From the NCBI RefSeq assembly GCF_028993555.1, contig NZ_CP118610.1, forward strand, positions 3,529,001-3,593,000: a stretch of 64,000 nt of DNA. Direction: 5' to 3'. The number at the start of each line of letters is the position of its first letter. Positions within the stretch are counted from its first letter, which is position 1. The stretch comes from Ensifer adhaerens (GTDB taxonomy: Bacteria > Pseudomonadota > Alphaproteobacteria > Rhizobiales > Rhizobiaceae). The position numbers and the translations under genes are program-made. A model generated the notes under the pieces. The model did not search any database. It was given only the letters and a program-made list of their open reading frames with translations, and was not told the DNA's origin. Below are positions 1-8,185 of this stretch, one piece after another.

Positions 1-1409
1 TCGAAAAGCTGCAGACACAGATGCAGTCGGGCGAAAACGTCTACGACGCCTACATCAACGACTCGGACCTGATCGGTACCCATTGGCGCTACCAGCAGGC
101 CCGCAGCCTGACCGACTTCATGGCCAATGAAGGCAAGGACGTCACCAACCCGAACCTCGACATCGACGACTTCATCGGCAAGTCCTTCACGACCGCGCCG
201 GACGGCAAGCTGTACCAGTTGCCCGACCAGCAGTTCGCGAACCTCTACTGGTTCCGCTACGACTGGTTCAACGACGAGAAGAACAAGGCGGACTTCAAGG
301 CGAAGTACGGCTACGACCTCGGCGTTCCGGTCAACTGGTCGGCCTATGAGGACATCGCCGAGTTCTTCACCGGCCGCGAAGTCGACGGCAAGAAGGTCTA
401 TGGTCACATGGACTACGGCAAGAAGGACCCGTCGCTCGGCTGGCGCTTCACCGATGCCTGGCTGTCGATGGCCGGCAACGGCGACAAGGGCATCCCGAAC
501 GGCAAGCCCGTCGACGAATGGGGCATCAAGGTCGACGAGAACTCGCGTCCGGTCGGCTCGTGCGTCGCCCGCGGTGGTGACACCAACGGCCCGGCCGCCG
601 TGTACTCCATCCAGAAGTACCTCGACTGGATGAAGGCCTATGCACCGGCTGCTGCCCAGGGCATGACCTTCTCGGAATCCGGCCCGGTTCCGTCGCAGGG
701 CGAAGTCGCCCAGCAGATGTTCACCTACACGGCGTTTACCGCCGACTTCGTCAAGCCGGGTCTGCCGGTCGTCAACGAAGACGGCACGCCGAAGTGGCGT
801 TTCGCTCCGAGCCCGCACGGCGTCTACTGGAAGGACGGCATGAAGCTCGGTTACCAGGACGCCGGTTCCTGGACGCTTCTGAAGTCCACGCCGGACGACC
901 GCGCCAAGGCCGCCTGGCTCTATGCGCAGTTCGTGACCTCGAAGACCGTCGACGTGAAGAAGAGCCATGTCGGCCTCACCTTCATCCGCCAGTCGACGCT
1001 TGACCACAAGAGCTTCACGGACCGCGCTCCGAAGCTCGGCGGTCTGATCGAGTTCTACCGTTCGCCGGCCCGCCTGCAGTGGTCGCCGACCGGCACGAAC
1101 GTTCCTGACTATCCGAAGCTGGCTCAGCTGTGGTGGCAGGCGATCGGTGACGCATCCTCGGGTGCCAAGACCGCTCAGGAAGCCATGGACTCGCTGTGCG
1201 CCGAGCAGGAGAAGGTTCTCTCCCGCCTCGAGCGTTCGGGCGTCCAGGGCGACATCGGTCCGAAGCTCGCCGAAGAGCACGATCTCGAATACTGGAACCA
1301 GGACGCCGTTTCCAAGGGCAACCTCGCTCCACAGCTGAAGATCGAGAACGAGAAGGAAAAGCCGCAGACCGTCAACTACGACGATCTGGTCAAGAGCTGG
1401 CAGAAGTAA
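1..1409 (+). CDS. glpV: ABC transporter solute-binding protein, glycerol/sugar type (5' partial)
   Basis: The reading frame is open from base 3 to the stop at 1407-1409, so the N-terminus and signal peptide lie outside the window. The 468 visible residues are rich in Trp, Tyr, Asp and Gly, with stretches such as SGPVPSQGEVAQQMF and ARLQWSPTGTNVPDYPKL. These are typical of the large (about 570 aa) family-1 periplasmic binding proteins that end the rhizobial glycerol ABC operon (GlpV). It would bind its ligand in the periplasm and deliver it to membrane permeases encoded upstream. Assignment as a solute-binding protein is secure. The glycerol specificity is inferred from family memory and from the neighbouring sit genes, which sit near the glp operon in Sinorhizobium. 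A strong terminator follows directly, so this is the last gene of its operon. Confidence 0.8.
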   Translation, partial: EKLQTQMQSGENVYDAYINDSDLIGTHWRYQQARSLTDFMANEGKDVTNPNLDIDDFIGKSFTTAPDGKLYQLPDQQFANLYWFRYDWFNDEKNKADFKAKYGYDLGVPVNWSAYEDIAEFFTGREVDGKKVYGHMDYGKKDPSLGWRFTDAWLSMAGNGDKGIPNGKPVDEWGIKVDENSRPVGSCVARGGDTNGPAAVYSIQKYLDWMKAYAPAAAQGMTFSESGPVPSQGEVAQQMFTYTAFTADFVKPGLPVVNEDGTPKWRFAPSPHGVYWKDGMKLGYQDAGSWTLLKSTPDDRAKAAWLYAQFVTSKTVDVKKSHVGLTFIRQSTLDHKSFTDRAPKLGGLIEFYRSPARLQWSPTGTNVPDYPKLAQLWWQAIGDASSGAKTAQEAMDSLCAEQEKVLSRLERSGVQGDIGPKLAEEHDLEYWNQDAVSKGNLAPQLKIENEKEKPQTVNYDDLVKSWQK

Positions 1410-1414
1410 AAAAG

Positions 1415-1443
1415 AAGGCCGCCCCGACCGGGCGGCCTTTTTC
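1415..1443 (+). terminator. Rho-independent terminator of the glpV-type operon
   Basis: A perfect 10-bp stem, AAGGCCGCCC (1415-1424) and GGGCGGCCTT (1430-1439), encloses a 5-nt loop and runs into a T tract ending at 1442. It starts 6 nt after the stop codon. Confidence 0.93.
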
Positions 1444-1504
1444 TTGCAGGAGATGCGGCACCGGGGTCGGCAACGGCTCCGGTTTTTCGTTGCCTGTAAG
1501 CAGA

Positions 1505-2725
1505 TCACCGGGGCGAGCGCGGAAAGCCTTGCCGCCCAAGCCACGCCACGGCCAGAGCCGGGAGCAGGATCGCCAGCAGCATGACGGGAAGAACTGTCGC
1601 GCCGGCGCTGTCGAGCAGAAGCCCGCCGGCCAACCCGCCGCCGGCCATCGCCGCATTCCAGCCGGTGACGATCATCGACTGCGCCGCATCGGCCTCCGCG
1701 CCGGCAGCCTTTGCAGAAGCTGTCTGAAACAATGTCGGCGCGCCACCGAAAGCCAGACCCCAGGCAACGACACCGAGATAGATCGCCAGCGGCTGCGCTA
1801 TGAAGACAGCAAGCAGCAGCGATGCCGCTGCAAAAAGCGCCGCGCTCGCCAGCACCAGCAGGCGCAGGTGCCGGTCGACCAGCGCCCCGATGATCGGAAT
1901 GACGGCCAGCGAGGCCACGCCGAAGACGAACAGCAACCGGTCGGCGTCCGCATCCAGGCCCGACGGCTGCAGGTACGGCACGATGTAGGTGTAGAGAATG
2001 TTGTGGGCGAGAACGAAGGCGAACATCACGAAGAGCACTGGCCGGACGCCGGGCAGCCGAAACACCGATGAAAGTACCAGCCGCCGCGCGGTGCGCTGCC
2101 CCGGCAAGTCGGGAACCGCCCACAGGACCCAGGCGACGAGGAGCACGGTGGTCACGGTGAGGAGGCCGAAAGTCAGCCGCCAGCCGGTCATGGCGCCAAG
2201 CATCGTTCCGGCGGGAATGCCGATCGAGAGCGCCACCGGCGCACCGAGCATGGCGATGGCGATCGCCCTGCCCTGTTGCTCAGGCGCCACCATGCGACTG
2301 GCGTAACCGGCCGCAAGCGCCCAGAGCAGGCCGGCAAAGACACCGGCGACAAAGCGGGCTGCCATCGTCAGGACATAGTCGTTCGAGAACGCGGTCACCG
2401 TGTTGACCACGGCAAAGCCGGAGATTGCTGCGACCAGCAGCGGCCGCCGGCGCCAGGTCCTCGTCAGCGCAACGAGCGGGATGGCGGCGACGAGCGAACC
2501 GATCGCGTAGATCGTCACCATCTGTCCGGCCAGCGATTGTGAGACGCCGAGATCGGCGCCGATCTGCGGTAGCAGGCCGGCCGGCAGTGCCTCCGTGAGG
2601 ATGGTAACGAAGCCGGCCGTCGCAAGTGCAAGCAGCGCCGAAAGCGGCAGCCCGCGCTCAGGGATCGCCGGCGGCCGCAATGCAGCTTCCTGCACTGGCG
2701 CAAGTGTACGGTTGATGGTTTGCAT
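1505..2725 (-). CDS. MFS transporter, DHA1 (AraJ/YdhP-like) family
   Basis: A 406-residue, highly hydrophobic protein with about 12 predicted membrane helices, the normal size for a drug:H+ antiporter-1 transporter. The sequence GFVTILTEALPAGLLPQIGADLGVS near residues 38-62 resembles helix 1 and the following loop of AraJ/YdhP-type exporters, and TRTWRRRPLL near residue 87 is the MFS motif A region. It probably exports a small molecule from the cytoplasm; the substrate cannot be read. It lies downstream of a small monooxygenase gene on the same strand (103-bp gap), and both diverge from a LysR regulator, which suggests they form its target unit. The ATG has only a weak ribosome-binding sequence. 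Confidence 0.85.
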   Translation of the reverse strand: MQTINRTLAPVQEAALRPPAIPERGLPLSALLALATAGFVTILTEALPAGLLPQIGADLGVSQSLAGQMVTIYAIGSLVAAIPLVALTRTWRRRPLLVAAISGFAVVNTVTAFSNDYVLTMAARFVAGVFAGLLWALAAGYASRMVAPEQQGRAIAIAMLGAPVALSIGIPAGTMLGAMTGWRLTFGLLTVTTVLLVAWVLWAVPDLPGQRTARRLVLSSVFRLPGVRPVLFVMFAFVLAHNILYTYIVPYLQPSGLDADADRLLFVFGVASLAVIPIIGALVDRHLRLLVLASAALFAAASLLLAVFIAQPLAIYLGVVAWGLAFGGAPTLFQTASAKAAGAEADAAQSMIVTGWNAAMAGGGLAGGLLLDSAGATVLPVMLLAILLPALAVAWLGRQGFPRSPR

Positions 2726-2828
2726 GGAAATTGTCTTTCAGGGTGATCGCCGACGGCATCCGCCTAGCGGCAGGGACGGAAACGCGCGCAAGTCGTTCGC
2801 CGCCGGCTGGGGAGGCTCGCTGTCTCGC

Positions 2829-3194
2829 CTATGCCGACACGGCAGGTGCCGTTCGCTTGGGCAGCACCAGGTCATCAACGCGATAGGTGTGGAACTCAAA
2901 GGTCGAGACCGAATGCAGCGCCCCGAATTTTTCGAGGAACACGGGGTCGCTGAAGAATTCCTCAACGTTCCCTTCGCCGGCTATCGCTTCGATGTTGACC
3001 ACCGTCTTGCCGTCGGTGCTCTTGGAGAGGTTGCTCCAGAGAAAGCCCTCCTTGCGCTCGGCCACATAGTGCACGACGTCCTGGATCAGGCGAAACGCCT
3101 CTTCCTGCTTGCCCTCGTGGGCGTGAATGACATTGACGATGAAGACGGTGGGTTGCGGACCCCCACGGAATCCGGCCAACAGTGCCTGCTGCAT
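2829..3194 (-). CDS. Antibiotic-biosynthesis-monooxygenase (ABM) fold protein
   Basis: A 121-residue protein of the dimeric alpha/beta ferredoxin-like ABM/YgiN type. The pattern is a beta strand (VFIVNVIHAHEGKQEEAF), a helix, the FLWSNL segment and a C-terminal beta strand. Members are cofactor-free quinol oxygenases, heme-degrading enzymes or stress proteins, so the reaction is not predictable here. The start has a good ribosome-binding site (AAGGAG, 6 nt spacing). It is transcribed divergently from the LysR gene at 3350 and precedes an MFS exporter gene, so a detoxify-and-export pair under LysR control is a reasonable inference. Confidence 0.7.
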   Translation of the reverse strand: MQQALLAGFRGGPQPTVFIVNVIHAHEGKQEEAFRLIQDVVHYVAERKEGFLWSNLSKSTDGKTVVNIEAIAGEGNVEEFFSDPVFLEKFGALHSVSTFEFHTYRVDDLVLPKRTAPAVSA

Positions 3195-3289
3195 GTTTTC
3201 TCCTTTTCGCCGACGGTGTTGCGCGCCTCAAGTGCGCTGTGTCGGGCAGGCGGACTGTGGCGAGCTTCCAATAAAAGAAAAATGCGCTA

Positions 3290-3320
3290 CAGATCCGAAG
3301 ATATCGGACAAAAATATCTG
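3290..3320. promoter_or_regulatory. Candidate LysR operator: nested inverted repeats
   Basis: Inside the 155-bp divergent gap are two overlapping dyads: TCCGA-N5-TCGGA (3294-3308) and AGATAT-N9-ATATCT (3299-3319). The outer ends CAGAT (3290-3294) and ATCTG (3316-3320) are also complementary. The cluster begins about 60 bp and ends 30 bp upstream of the regulator start, where LysR-family proteins usually bind their own divergent promoters. No binding has been shown. Confidence 0.5.
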
Positions 3321-3349
3321 CAATCCCGATCAACGGACGAGGACGACGA

Positions 3350-4261
3350 ATGGACAGCCTTGGAGCGCTCAACGCTTTCGTGCAGGCGGCAGAGGCTCGC
3401 AGCTTCACCGGGGCCGCGACGCAGCTCGGCGTTTCACCGTCGGCTGTCGGCAAGGCGATTGCTCGTCTAGAGGAACGCTTGTGTGTTCGCCTTTTTCATC
3501 GCAGTACCCGCAGCGTCACGTTGACGCCGGAAGGCACGCTGTTTCTCGAACGCTGCCGGCGGATTTTTTGCGAGGTCGAAGCCGCCGAGACCGAACTGAT
3601 GCAGAGCCAGGAGGTTCCGCGGGGCAAGCTGCGCGTCAGCCTGCCGATGGCCGGCATGCTGTTGATGCCGACGCTGACGGCTTTCATGCGCACCTATCCG
3701 GAGGTCGAGATCGATCTCGATTTCTCCGACCGCATGGTCGACGTCATCGAGGAAGGTTTCGATGTCGTGATCCGGAGCGGCGAGCTCGGCGATTCCCGCC
3801 TGATGACACGCCAGATCGGAACCTTTCATCCCATTCTCGTCGCGTCACCGGCCTATTTCGAGAAACATGGCACGCCGGTAACGCCAAAGGATCTGGAACG
3901 CCATCACTGCCTGCACCATCGGTTTCCCTCGACGGGCAGGCTTGAGCCGTGGCCGTTGATGGAGGACGGCACAGAGGCGAGTGTCGATGTTCCGGTGACG
4001 ACTGTCTCCAATGCGCTGGAGCCGCTGATCCATATGGCCGAGGAAGGGCTTGGCATCGTCTGCCTTCCGGATTTCACGATCCGTCGGCAGCTGCGCGAGG
4101 GAACGCTCGTAGCGGTTCTCGAAAACCAGCTGCGCCGCTGCGGCACCTACCGGATCCTGTGGCCATCCAGCCGACATCTCTCGCCGAAACTGCGCGTCTT
4201 CGTAGATTTCATGGCCGCCAACCTCTTCCCGGCAAACGGCGCAAGATCAGGCGAGGTCTGA
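3350..4261 (+). CDS. LysR-family transcriptional regulator
   Basis: 303 residues, the usual LTTR length. The N-terminal winged helix-turn-helix (about residues 1-60) reads MDSLGALNAFVQAAEARSF followed by GVSPSAVGKAIARLEERL, with the normal RSTRSVTLTPEG wing. The effector-binding domain follows from about residue 90. It is a cytoplasmic DNA-binding regulator, very probably controlling the divergent ABM/MFS genes and itself. It belongs to the large group of LTTRs that begin MD.LGAL and regulate small-molecule detoxification, but the inducer is unknown. It converges on the gene ending at 4276 with only 14 bp between stop codons. Confidence 0.92.
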   Translation: MDSLGALNAFVQAAEARSFTGAATQLGVSPSAVGKAIARLEERLCVRLFHRSTRSVTLTPEGTLFLERCRRIFCEVEAAETELMQSQEVPRGKLRVSLPMAGMLLMPTLTAFMRTYPEVEIDLDFSDRMVDVIEEGFDVVIRSGELGDSRLMTRQIGTFHPILVASPAYFEKHGTPVTPKDLERHHCLHHRFPSTGRLEPWPLMEDGTEASVDVPVTTVSNALEPLIHMAEEGLGIVCLPDFTIRRQLREGTLVAVLENQLRRCGTYRILWPSSRHLSPKLRVFVDFMAANLFPANGARSGEV

Positions 4262-4275
4262 TCGGAAGCGAAGCT

Positions 4276-4737
4276 CTACGATTTCACCATCACGCGGCGC
4301 CCGGACTTTTCCGATCGGCGCTTGTCGAAGATCGCTCTGACGGCCCGCGTCGAGCCATCGTCCATCTGCACCAGCATGTCCATGTAGAGATGCTTGTCGA
4401 CGATCGCGACGCGTATGTCGAACGGTTGGCCACTGTAGTGGCTCGCGTCGCTTTCGCCCCAGCGGCCGATGCCCTCGGCGCTGTTGTCGTCTCCCGCTCT
4501 CCCGACATGGGCGACGGCAACCCAGCCACCCTTGCCGGTCACTTTCAAGACCGGGCCGTTGCGTCTGATCTCGACCCAGCAGGCGACACACGCATCCATG
4601 CCCGACGCCACCTGCTGCCATTGGCCGGGAAAGGTCGCACCATCAGCGCGCACGACTGTCGGCCATAGGGCGATTGCAAGCACGAGCAAAATGCCGAACA
4701 GGCGGTGGAATGCGAGGGCGGGTTGCCAAGGATTCAT
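4276..4737 (-). CDS. Secreted protein of unknown function with a CVAC motif
   Basis: I do not recognise this family. Starting at the ATG at 4737, the product is 153 aa with a clear Sec signal peptide (hydrophobic core LFGILLVLAIALWP, cleavage expected near VRA-DG, about residue 32). The mature part is a small, Gly/Asp-rich, probably beta-rich domain carrying the close cysteine pair DACVACW. It ends with a basic tail (RRSEKSGRRVMVKS). An upstream ATG at 4869 would extend the frame by 44 residues but hides the signal peptide, so the internal start is preferred. It stands alone between the LysR gene and a purine permease. Confidence 0.65.
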   Translation of the reverse strand: MNPWQPALAFHRLFGILLVLAIALWPTVVRADGATFPGQWQQVASGMDACVACWVEIRRNGPVLKVTGKGGWVAVAHVGRAGDDNSAEGIGRWGESDASHYSGQPFDIRVAIVDKHLYMDMLVQMDDGSTRAVRAIFDKRRSEKSGRRVMVKS

Positions 4738-5006
4738 CGATCGCGGTCCCAAACAGCTGCGCCGCAACCTGCGCGGCAATGGTCGCACCATGGCCGCGCT
4801 GCATTGCGGCAACGTTGCATCCGTTGGTGGCATTGGGTCGAAAGCAATCATCCCTGCCACGCTCGCCATCGCCTATTCCCTCCGGATTCCGGAAAGTGTT
4901 TTCGTTTTGGCGATACTTGCGACATTCTGCCTCGGCACGGAAAAATTGCAGTTCCCCGTTGGAGGACGGGGAGCCCGGACTGGTCGATGCAATGGGAGGA
5001 GGAACC

Positions 5007-6491
5007 ATGAGCGACGTTTCCAGCATTCACCCGGTGGACGAGAAGCTGCCGGTGGGCAGGCTCGCAACGCTTGGGATCCAGCATGTTCTCGTCATGTATG
5101 GCGGTGCGGTCGCGGTGCCGCTGATCGTCGGCCGGGCGCTGCAGCTCAGCCCACAGGACGTCGCCTTCCTGATCTCGGCCGATCTGTTCGTCTGCGGCAT
5201 CGTCACCATCATCCAGTCGCTCGGCCTCGGCCGCGGCATCGGCATCCGCCTTCCGGTCATGATGGGTGTCACTTTCGCCTCCGTCGGCCCGATGGTTTCG
5301 ATGGCGGCAATGACACCGGGCCAGGAAGGTGCGCGTATGATCTTCGGCGCCATCATCGGTGCAGGTCTCGTCGCGCTGCTGCTCGCGCCGTTGATGGGCA
5401 GGCTGCTCAAGTTCTTTCCGCCCATCGTCACCGGCACCATCATCCTGGTCATCGGCGTTTCGCTGATGCGTGTGGGCGTCAACTGGATCTTCGGCAATCC
5501 CTTCGGCCCGACGGCGCCGAAGCTGGTCGACCCGACCCATGCCGAATGGCTGGCGGGGCTGAAGAAGGCCGCTGAGACAGGCGGACCGGCGGTGCCGGAC
5601 GGACTGGTGCTTGGGGCCACGACGCCGAACCCGATCTATGCACAGCCGAGCCACATCGCGCTTGCCGCCTTCGTGCTCGTGTCGATCCTCGTCATCGCGC
5701 GCTTCGGCCGCGGCTTGATCAGCAACATCGCGGTGCTGACCGGCGTCGTCCTTGGCTGCGTCGTCGCCGCCGCGCTCGGCATGATGCACTTCGACCGGGT
5801 GGCGGATGCCGGCTGGTTCGCCGTAGTCACCCCCTTACGCTTCGGCATGCCGATCTTCGATCCGGTACTGATCGCCACCATGTCGCTTGTCATGATCGTG
5901 GTGATGATCGAATCGACCGGCATGTTCCTGGCGCTCGGTGAAATGACCAACCGCGCGGTGTCGCAGCAGCAATTGACCGCGGGTCTCCGGGTCGATGGCC
6001 TCGGTACCATGATCGGCGGCCTGTTCAACACCTTCCCCTATACCAGCTTCTCGCAGAACGTCGGTCTCGTCGGCGTCACCGGCGTCAAGAGCCGCTATGT
6101 CTGCGTGATGGGCGGCGTAATCATGATCGCGCTCGGCCTGATCCCGAAGATGGGCGCGCTCGTCGAAGCGGTGCCGACCTTCGTACTCGGCGGTGCCGGC
6201 CTCGTCATGTTCGGCATGGTGGCAGCCACGGGCGTACGCATCCTGTCGACCGTCGATTTCAAGTCGTCGCGCAACAACCTGTTCGTCGTTGCCGTCTCGG
6301 TCGGCTTCGGCCTGATCCCGCTGATTGCGCCGAACTACCTGATGTGGCTGCCGCATGCGATCCACCCGATCATCGAGTCCGGCATCGTGCTCGCCTCGAT
6401 CTCTGCTGTGGTGCTCAACGCCTTCTTCAACGGCCTGAGCCTGGAACGGTCCGCGTCCGTCAACGCGGCCAAGCTCGCCGACAGCCACTAA
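5007..6491 (+). CDS. NCS2 nucleobase (xanthine/uric acid/uracil-type) permease
   Basis: Starting at the ATG at 5007, which follows a near-perfect GGGAGGAGG ribosome-binding site, the product is 494 aa with about 14 membrane segments. It matches the nucleobase:cation symporter-2 family (COG2233). The N-terminal part contains LGIQHVLVMYGGAVAVPLIVG. The family signature QNVGLVGVTGVKSRYV lies in the region homologous to helix 10 and supplies substrate-binding residues. It should import a purine base or urate across the inner membrane with a cation. Purine or urate use is favoured over uracil because of the signature segment, but specificity needs experiment. No purine catabolic genes are adjacent. 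Confidence 0.88.
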   Translation: MSDVSSIHPVDEKLPVGRLATLGIQHVLVMYGGAVAVPLIVGRALQLSPQDVAFLISADLFVCGIVTIIQSLGLGRGIGIRLPVMMGVTFASVGPMVSMAAMTPGQEGARMIFGAIIGAGLVALLLAPLMGRLLKFFPPIVTGTIILVIGVSLMRVGVNWIFGNPFGPTAPKLVDPTHAEWLAGLKKAAETGGPAVPDGLVLGATTPNPIYAQPSHIALAAFVLVSILVIARFGRGLISNIAVLTGVVLGCVVAAALGMMHFDRVADAGWFAVVTPLRFGMPIFDPVLIATMSLVMIVVMIESTGMFLALGEMTNRAVSQQQLTAGLRVDGLGTMIGGLFNTFPYTSFSQNVGLVGVTGVKSRYVCVMGGVIMIALGLIPKMGALVEAVPTFVLGGAGLVMFGMVAATGVRILSTVDFKSSRNNLFVVAVSVGFGLIPLIAPNYLMWLPHAIHPIIESGIVLASISAVVLNAFFNGLSLERSASVNAAKLADSH

Positions 6492-6510
6492 GGCAGCGCC
6501 GAAAACATCC

Positions 6511-6546
6511 GCCCCGGTCCCCCGAAAGGTGGGCCGGGGCTTCGTC
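6511..6546 (+). terminator. Terminator-like hairpin after the NCS2 permease
   Basis: GCCCCGG (6511-6517) pairs with CCGGGGC (6534-6540), with further C:G pairing inward around a GAAA loop. The following TTCGTCGTCTTC is pyrimidine-rich but not a clean T run, so termination may be partial. Confidence 0.6.
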
Positions 6547-6652
6547 GTCTTCTGCAAAAACGAGATCCCGATACTTCGACCGCCACCGAAGCATCGGACA
6601 ACGCGGCCGCGCTAGAAGAATGGCAACGATGACGACACGAAGGTTCTCTCCC

Positions 6653-7564
6653 ATGGCCAAGACCAATCTCACCCTCGAGCTCCTCCTGCTGCTTGCGCTT
6701 GCCACGCTCTGGGGCGCTTCCTACACCTTCATCAAGATCGGCGTTGAAACGATTCCGCCGGTCACGCTGATTGCCGCCCGGACTCTGATCGCCGGCGCGA
6801 TCCTGCATGCGGTGCTTCGCTGGCGTGGCCTGAAAATGCCGCGCGACGTGGCAACTTGGCGGCGGTTCATGTTCCAGGCCTGCCTCAACAGCGTCGTACC
6901 CTTCACGCTGATTGCCTGGGCCGAGCAGACGATCGATGCCGGCATCGCCTCCATCCTCAATGCGACCACACCGATCTTCGCCTTCCTGATGACGGTCCTG
7001 ATCACCCGCCACGAGCCGGTCACCGCCCGCAAGCTCGTCGGCGTCATCGCCGGCATGGCCGGCATCAGCCTGATCATCGGCATGGAAGCCTTCGGCGGCC
7101 TTGGCGAACAATTGCTGCCGCAGCTCGCCGTCGTGCTCGCCACCGTCTGCTATGCGGGTGCTGCGATCTTCGGGCGCAGTTTCAGGGGGCTCGACCCGAT
7201 GATGCCCGCTGCCGGCTCGCTGATGGCAGGCACGGTGCTGCTGATCCCGACGAGCCTCATCGTCGACAGGCCCTGGACGCTTGCGCCGTCGATGGACTCG
7301 CTGCTCGCACTTCTCGGGCTTGCCGTCTTTTCGACCGCGCTCGCCTTCGCCATCTATTTCCGGCTGATCCAGACGCTGGGTTCCGTCGGCGCCACGGCCC
7401 AGGCCTATCTTCGCGTGCCCGTCGGCGTCACCATCGGTGTGCTCTTCCTCGGCGAGCGGCTATCGGACACCGCCTGGGTCGGCCTTGGATGTGTCATCAT
7501 CGGCGTTGCGGCCATGACGATACCGGCGCGGCGGCGCACCTCCGCTGTCGCGGGTCGCGGCTGA
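6653..7564 (+). CDS. DMT-superfamily (EamA) transporter
   Basis: About 303 aa from the ATG at 6653, with ten hydrophobic helices forming two EamA repeats. The first repeat contains LALATLWGASYTFIKIGVETIPP; the second contains FRLIQTLGSVGATAQAYLRVPVGVTIGVLFLGE. Such inner-membrane permeases export or import metabolites; the substrate is not predictable. In-frame starts at 6620 and 6629 are possible, but GAAGG nine bases before 6653 makes it the best choice. It is monocistronic by spacing: a terminator-like hairpin precedes it and the convergent mur gene follows after 71 bp. Confidence 0.85.
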   Translation: MAKTNLTLELLLLLALATLWGASYTFIKIGVETIPPVTLIAARTLIAGAILHAVLRWRGLKMPRDVATWRRFMFQACLNSVVPFTLIAWAEQTIDAGIASILNATTPIFAFLMTVLITRHEPVTARKLVGVIAGMAGISLIIGMEAFGGLGEQLLPQLAVVLATVCYAGAAIFGRSFRGLDPMMPAAGSLMAGTVLLIPTSLIVDRPWTLAPSMDSLLALLGLAVFSTALAFAIYFRLIQTLGSVGATAQAYLRVPVGVTIGVLFLGERLSDTAWVGLGCVIIGVAAMTIPARRRTSAVAGRG

Positions 7565-7635
7565 CGCTCTTTCATTTGAAAGCAGCAGCAGACGTTGCGC
7601 GACATCAGAAGCGCAACGGCTCCGAGGAGCTTCGC

Positions 7636-8064
7636 TCAGTCCTTGCGCTTGCGGCAGTAGAGCTCGAGGCGGTGCCTCACGAGATCGTAGCCAAGCTCAG
7701 CGGCAATCTCCGCTTGCAACTGCTCGATCTTGTCTGAACGAAACTCGATCACGGCACCGGTGTCGATGTCGATCAGATGGTCGTGGTGCGGCGCGTCGGC
7801 GGTCTCGAAGCGCGCGGTCGCGCTCTCAAAGGCATGGCGGTGCACCACGCCCTGTTGCTCGAGCGCCGACAGTGTCCGGTACACCGTCGAAAGCGAGACG
7901 GTGGCGTCGATTTCCTTCGCCCGACGATGCAGTTCGTTTGCATCCGGATGGTCTTCGGCGGTGGCGAGAATTTTCAGGATGGCGGAGCGCTGGCGCGTTA
8001 CGCGCACGCCGCCATCCCTCAAGACGCCTTCCAGTTCTTCGACACGATTCTTGTTCTGTTTCAT
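7636..8064 (-). CDS. mur: Fur-family manganese uptake regulator (Mur)
   Basis: A 142-residue Fur-family repressor. It has an N-terminal winged helix (VTRQRSAILKILATAEDHPDANEL, then STVYRTLSALEQQGVV), the regulatory metal site HHDH at 93-96, and a dimerisation domain. It has only one cysteine and lacks the C-terminal CxxC structural-zinc motifs of Zur and enterobacterial Fur, as in rhizobial Mur. Rhizobial Mur is known to repress sitABCD when Mn2+ is sufficient. The divergent sitABCD genes and the dyads in the shared 121-bp gap support this assignment over Fur or Zur. Mn specificity remains family inference. Confidence 0.88.
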   Translation of the reverse strand: MKQNKNRVEELEGVLRDGGVRVTRQRSAILKILATAEDHPDANELHRRAKEIDATVSLSTVYRTLSALEQQGVVHRHAFESATARFETADAPHHDHLIDIDTGAVIEFRSDKIEQLQAEIAAELGYDLVRHRLELYCRKRKD

Positions 8065-8107
8065 CGTCGTACACTAGCCAAGGGCACTGGCTTTGAAAAT
8101 AGCCAGT

Positions 8108-8143
8108 TGCGAATGCTTCGCATTTGCATTGACTTATGCAAAT
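8108..8143. promoter_or_regulatory. Candidate Mur box(es) between mur and sitA
   Basis: Two perfect dyads abut in the divergent gap. TGCGAA-TGC-TTCGCA lies at 8108-8122, and ATTTGCA-N8-TGCAAAT (7-bp arms) lies at 8122-8143. The second dyad contains TTGACT (8129-8134), a plausible -35 element for sitA, so a bound dimer would block the promoter. The location and palindromy fit the Mn-responsive elements described for rhizobial sit promoters. Confidence 0.72.
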
Positions 8144-8150
8144 CATTCCC

Positions 8151-8182
8151 CTACTCCTGTTGATGTCAACATCTGGGAGTAG
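8151..8182 (+). promoter_or_regulatory. Inverted repeat that can sequester the sitA ribosome-binding site
   Basis: CTACTCC (8151-8157) is the exact complement of GGAGTAG (8176-8182), which carries the sitA Shine-Dalgarno sequence just before the ATG at 8186. Inside it, GATGT-CA-ACATC (8162-8173) forms a second 5-bp stem. If transcribed, the whole leader folds into one hairpin occluding the RBS. A caveat is that TACTCC (8152-8157) is also correctly spaced (17 bp) from TTGACT to act as the -10 element, in which case the left arm would not be in the RNA. Confidence 0.5.
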
Positions 8183-8185
8183 CGA

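Noticed and set aside
8065..8185. A yybP-ykoY type manganese riboswitch upstream of sitA
   Set aside because: The gap is too short for that aptamer and lacks its conserved loop sequences; only the simple RBS-pairing dyad is visible.
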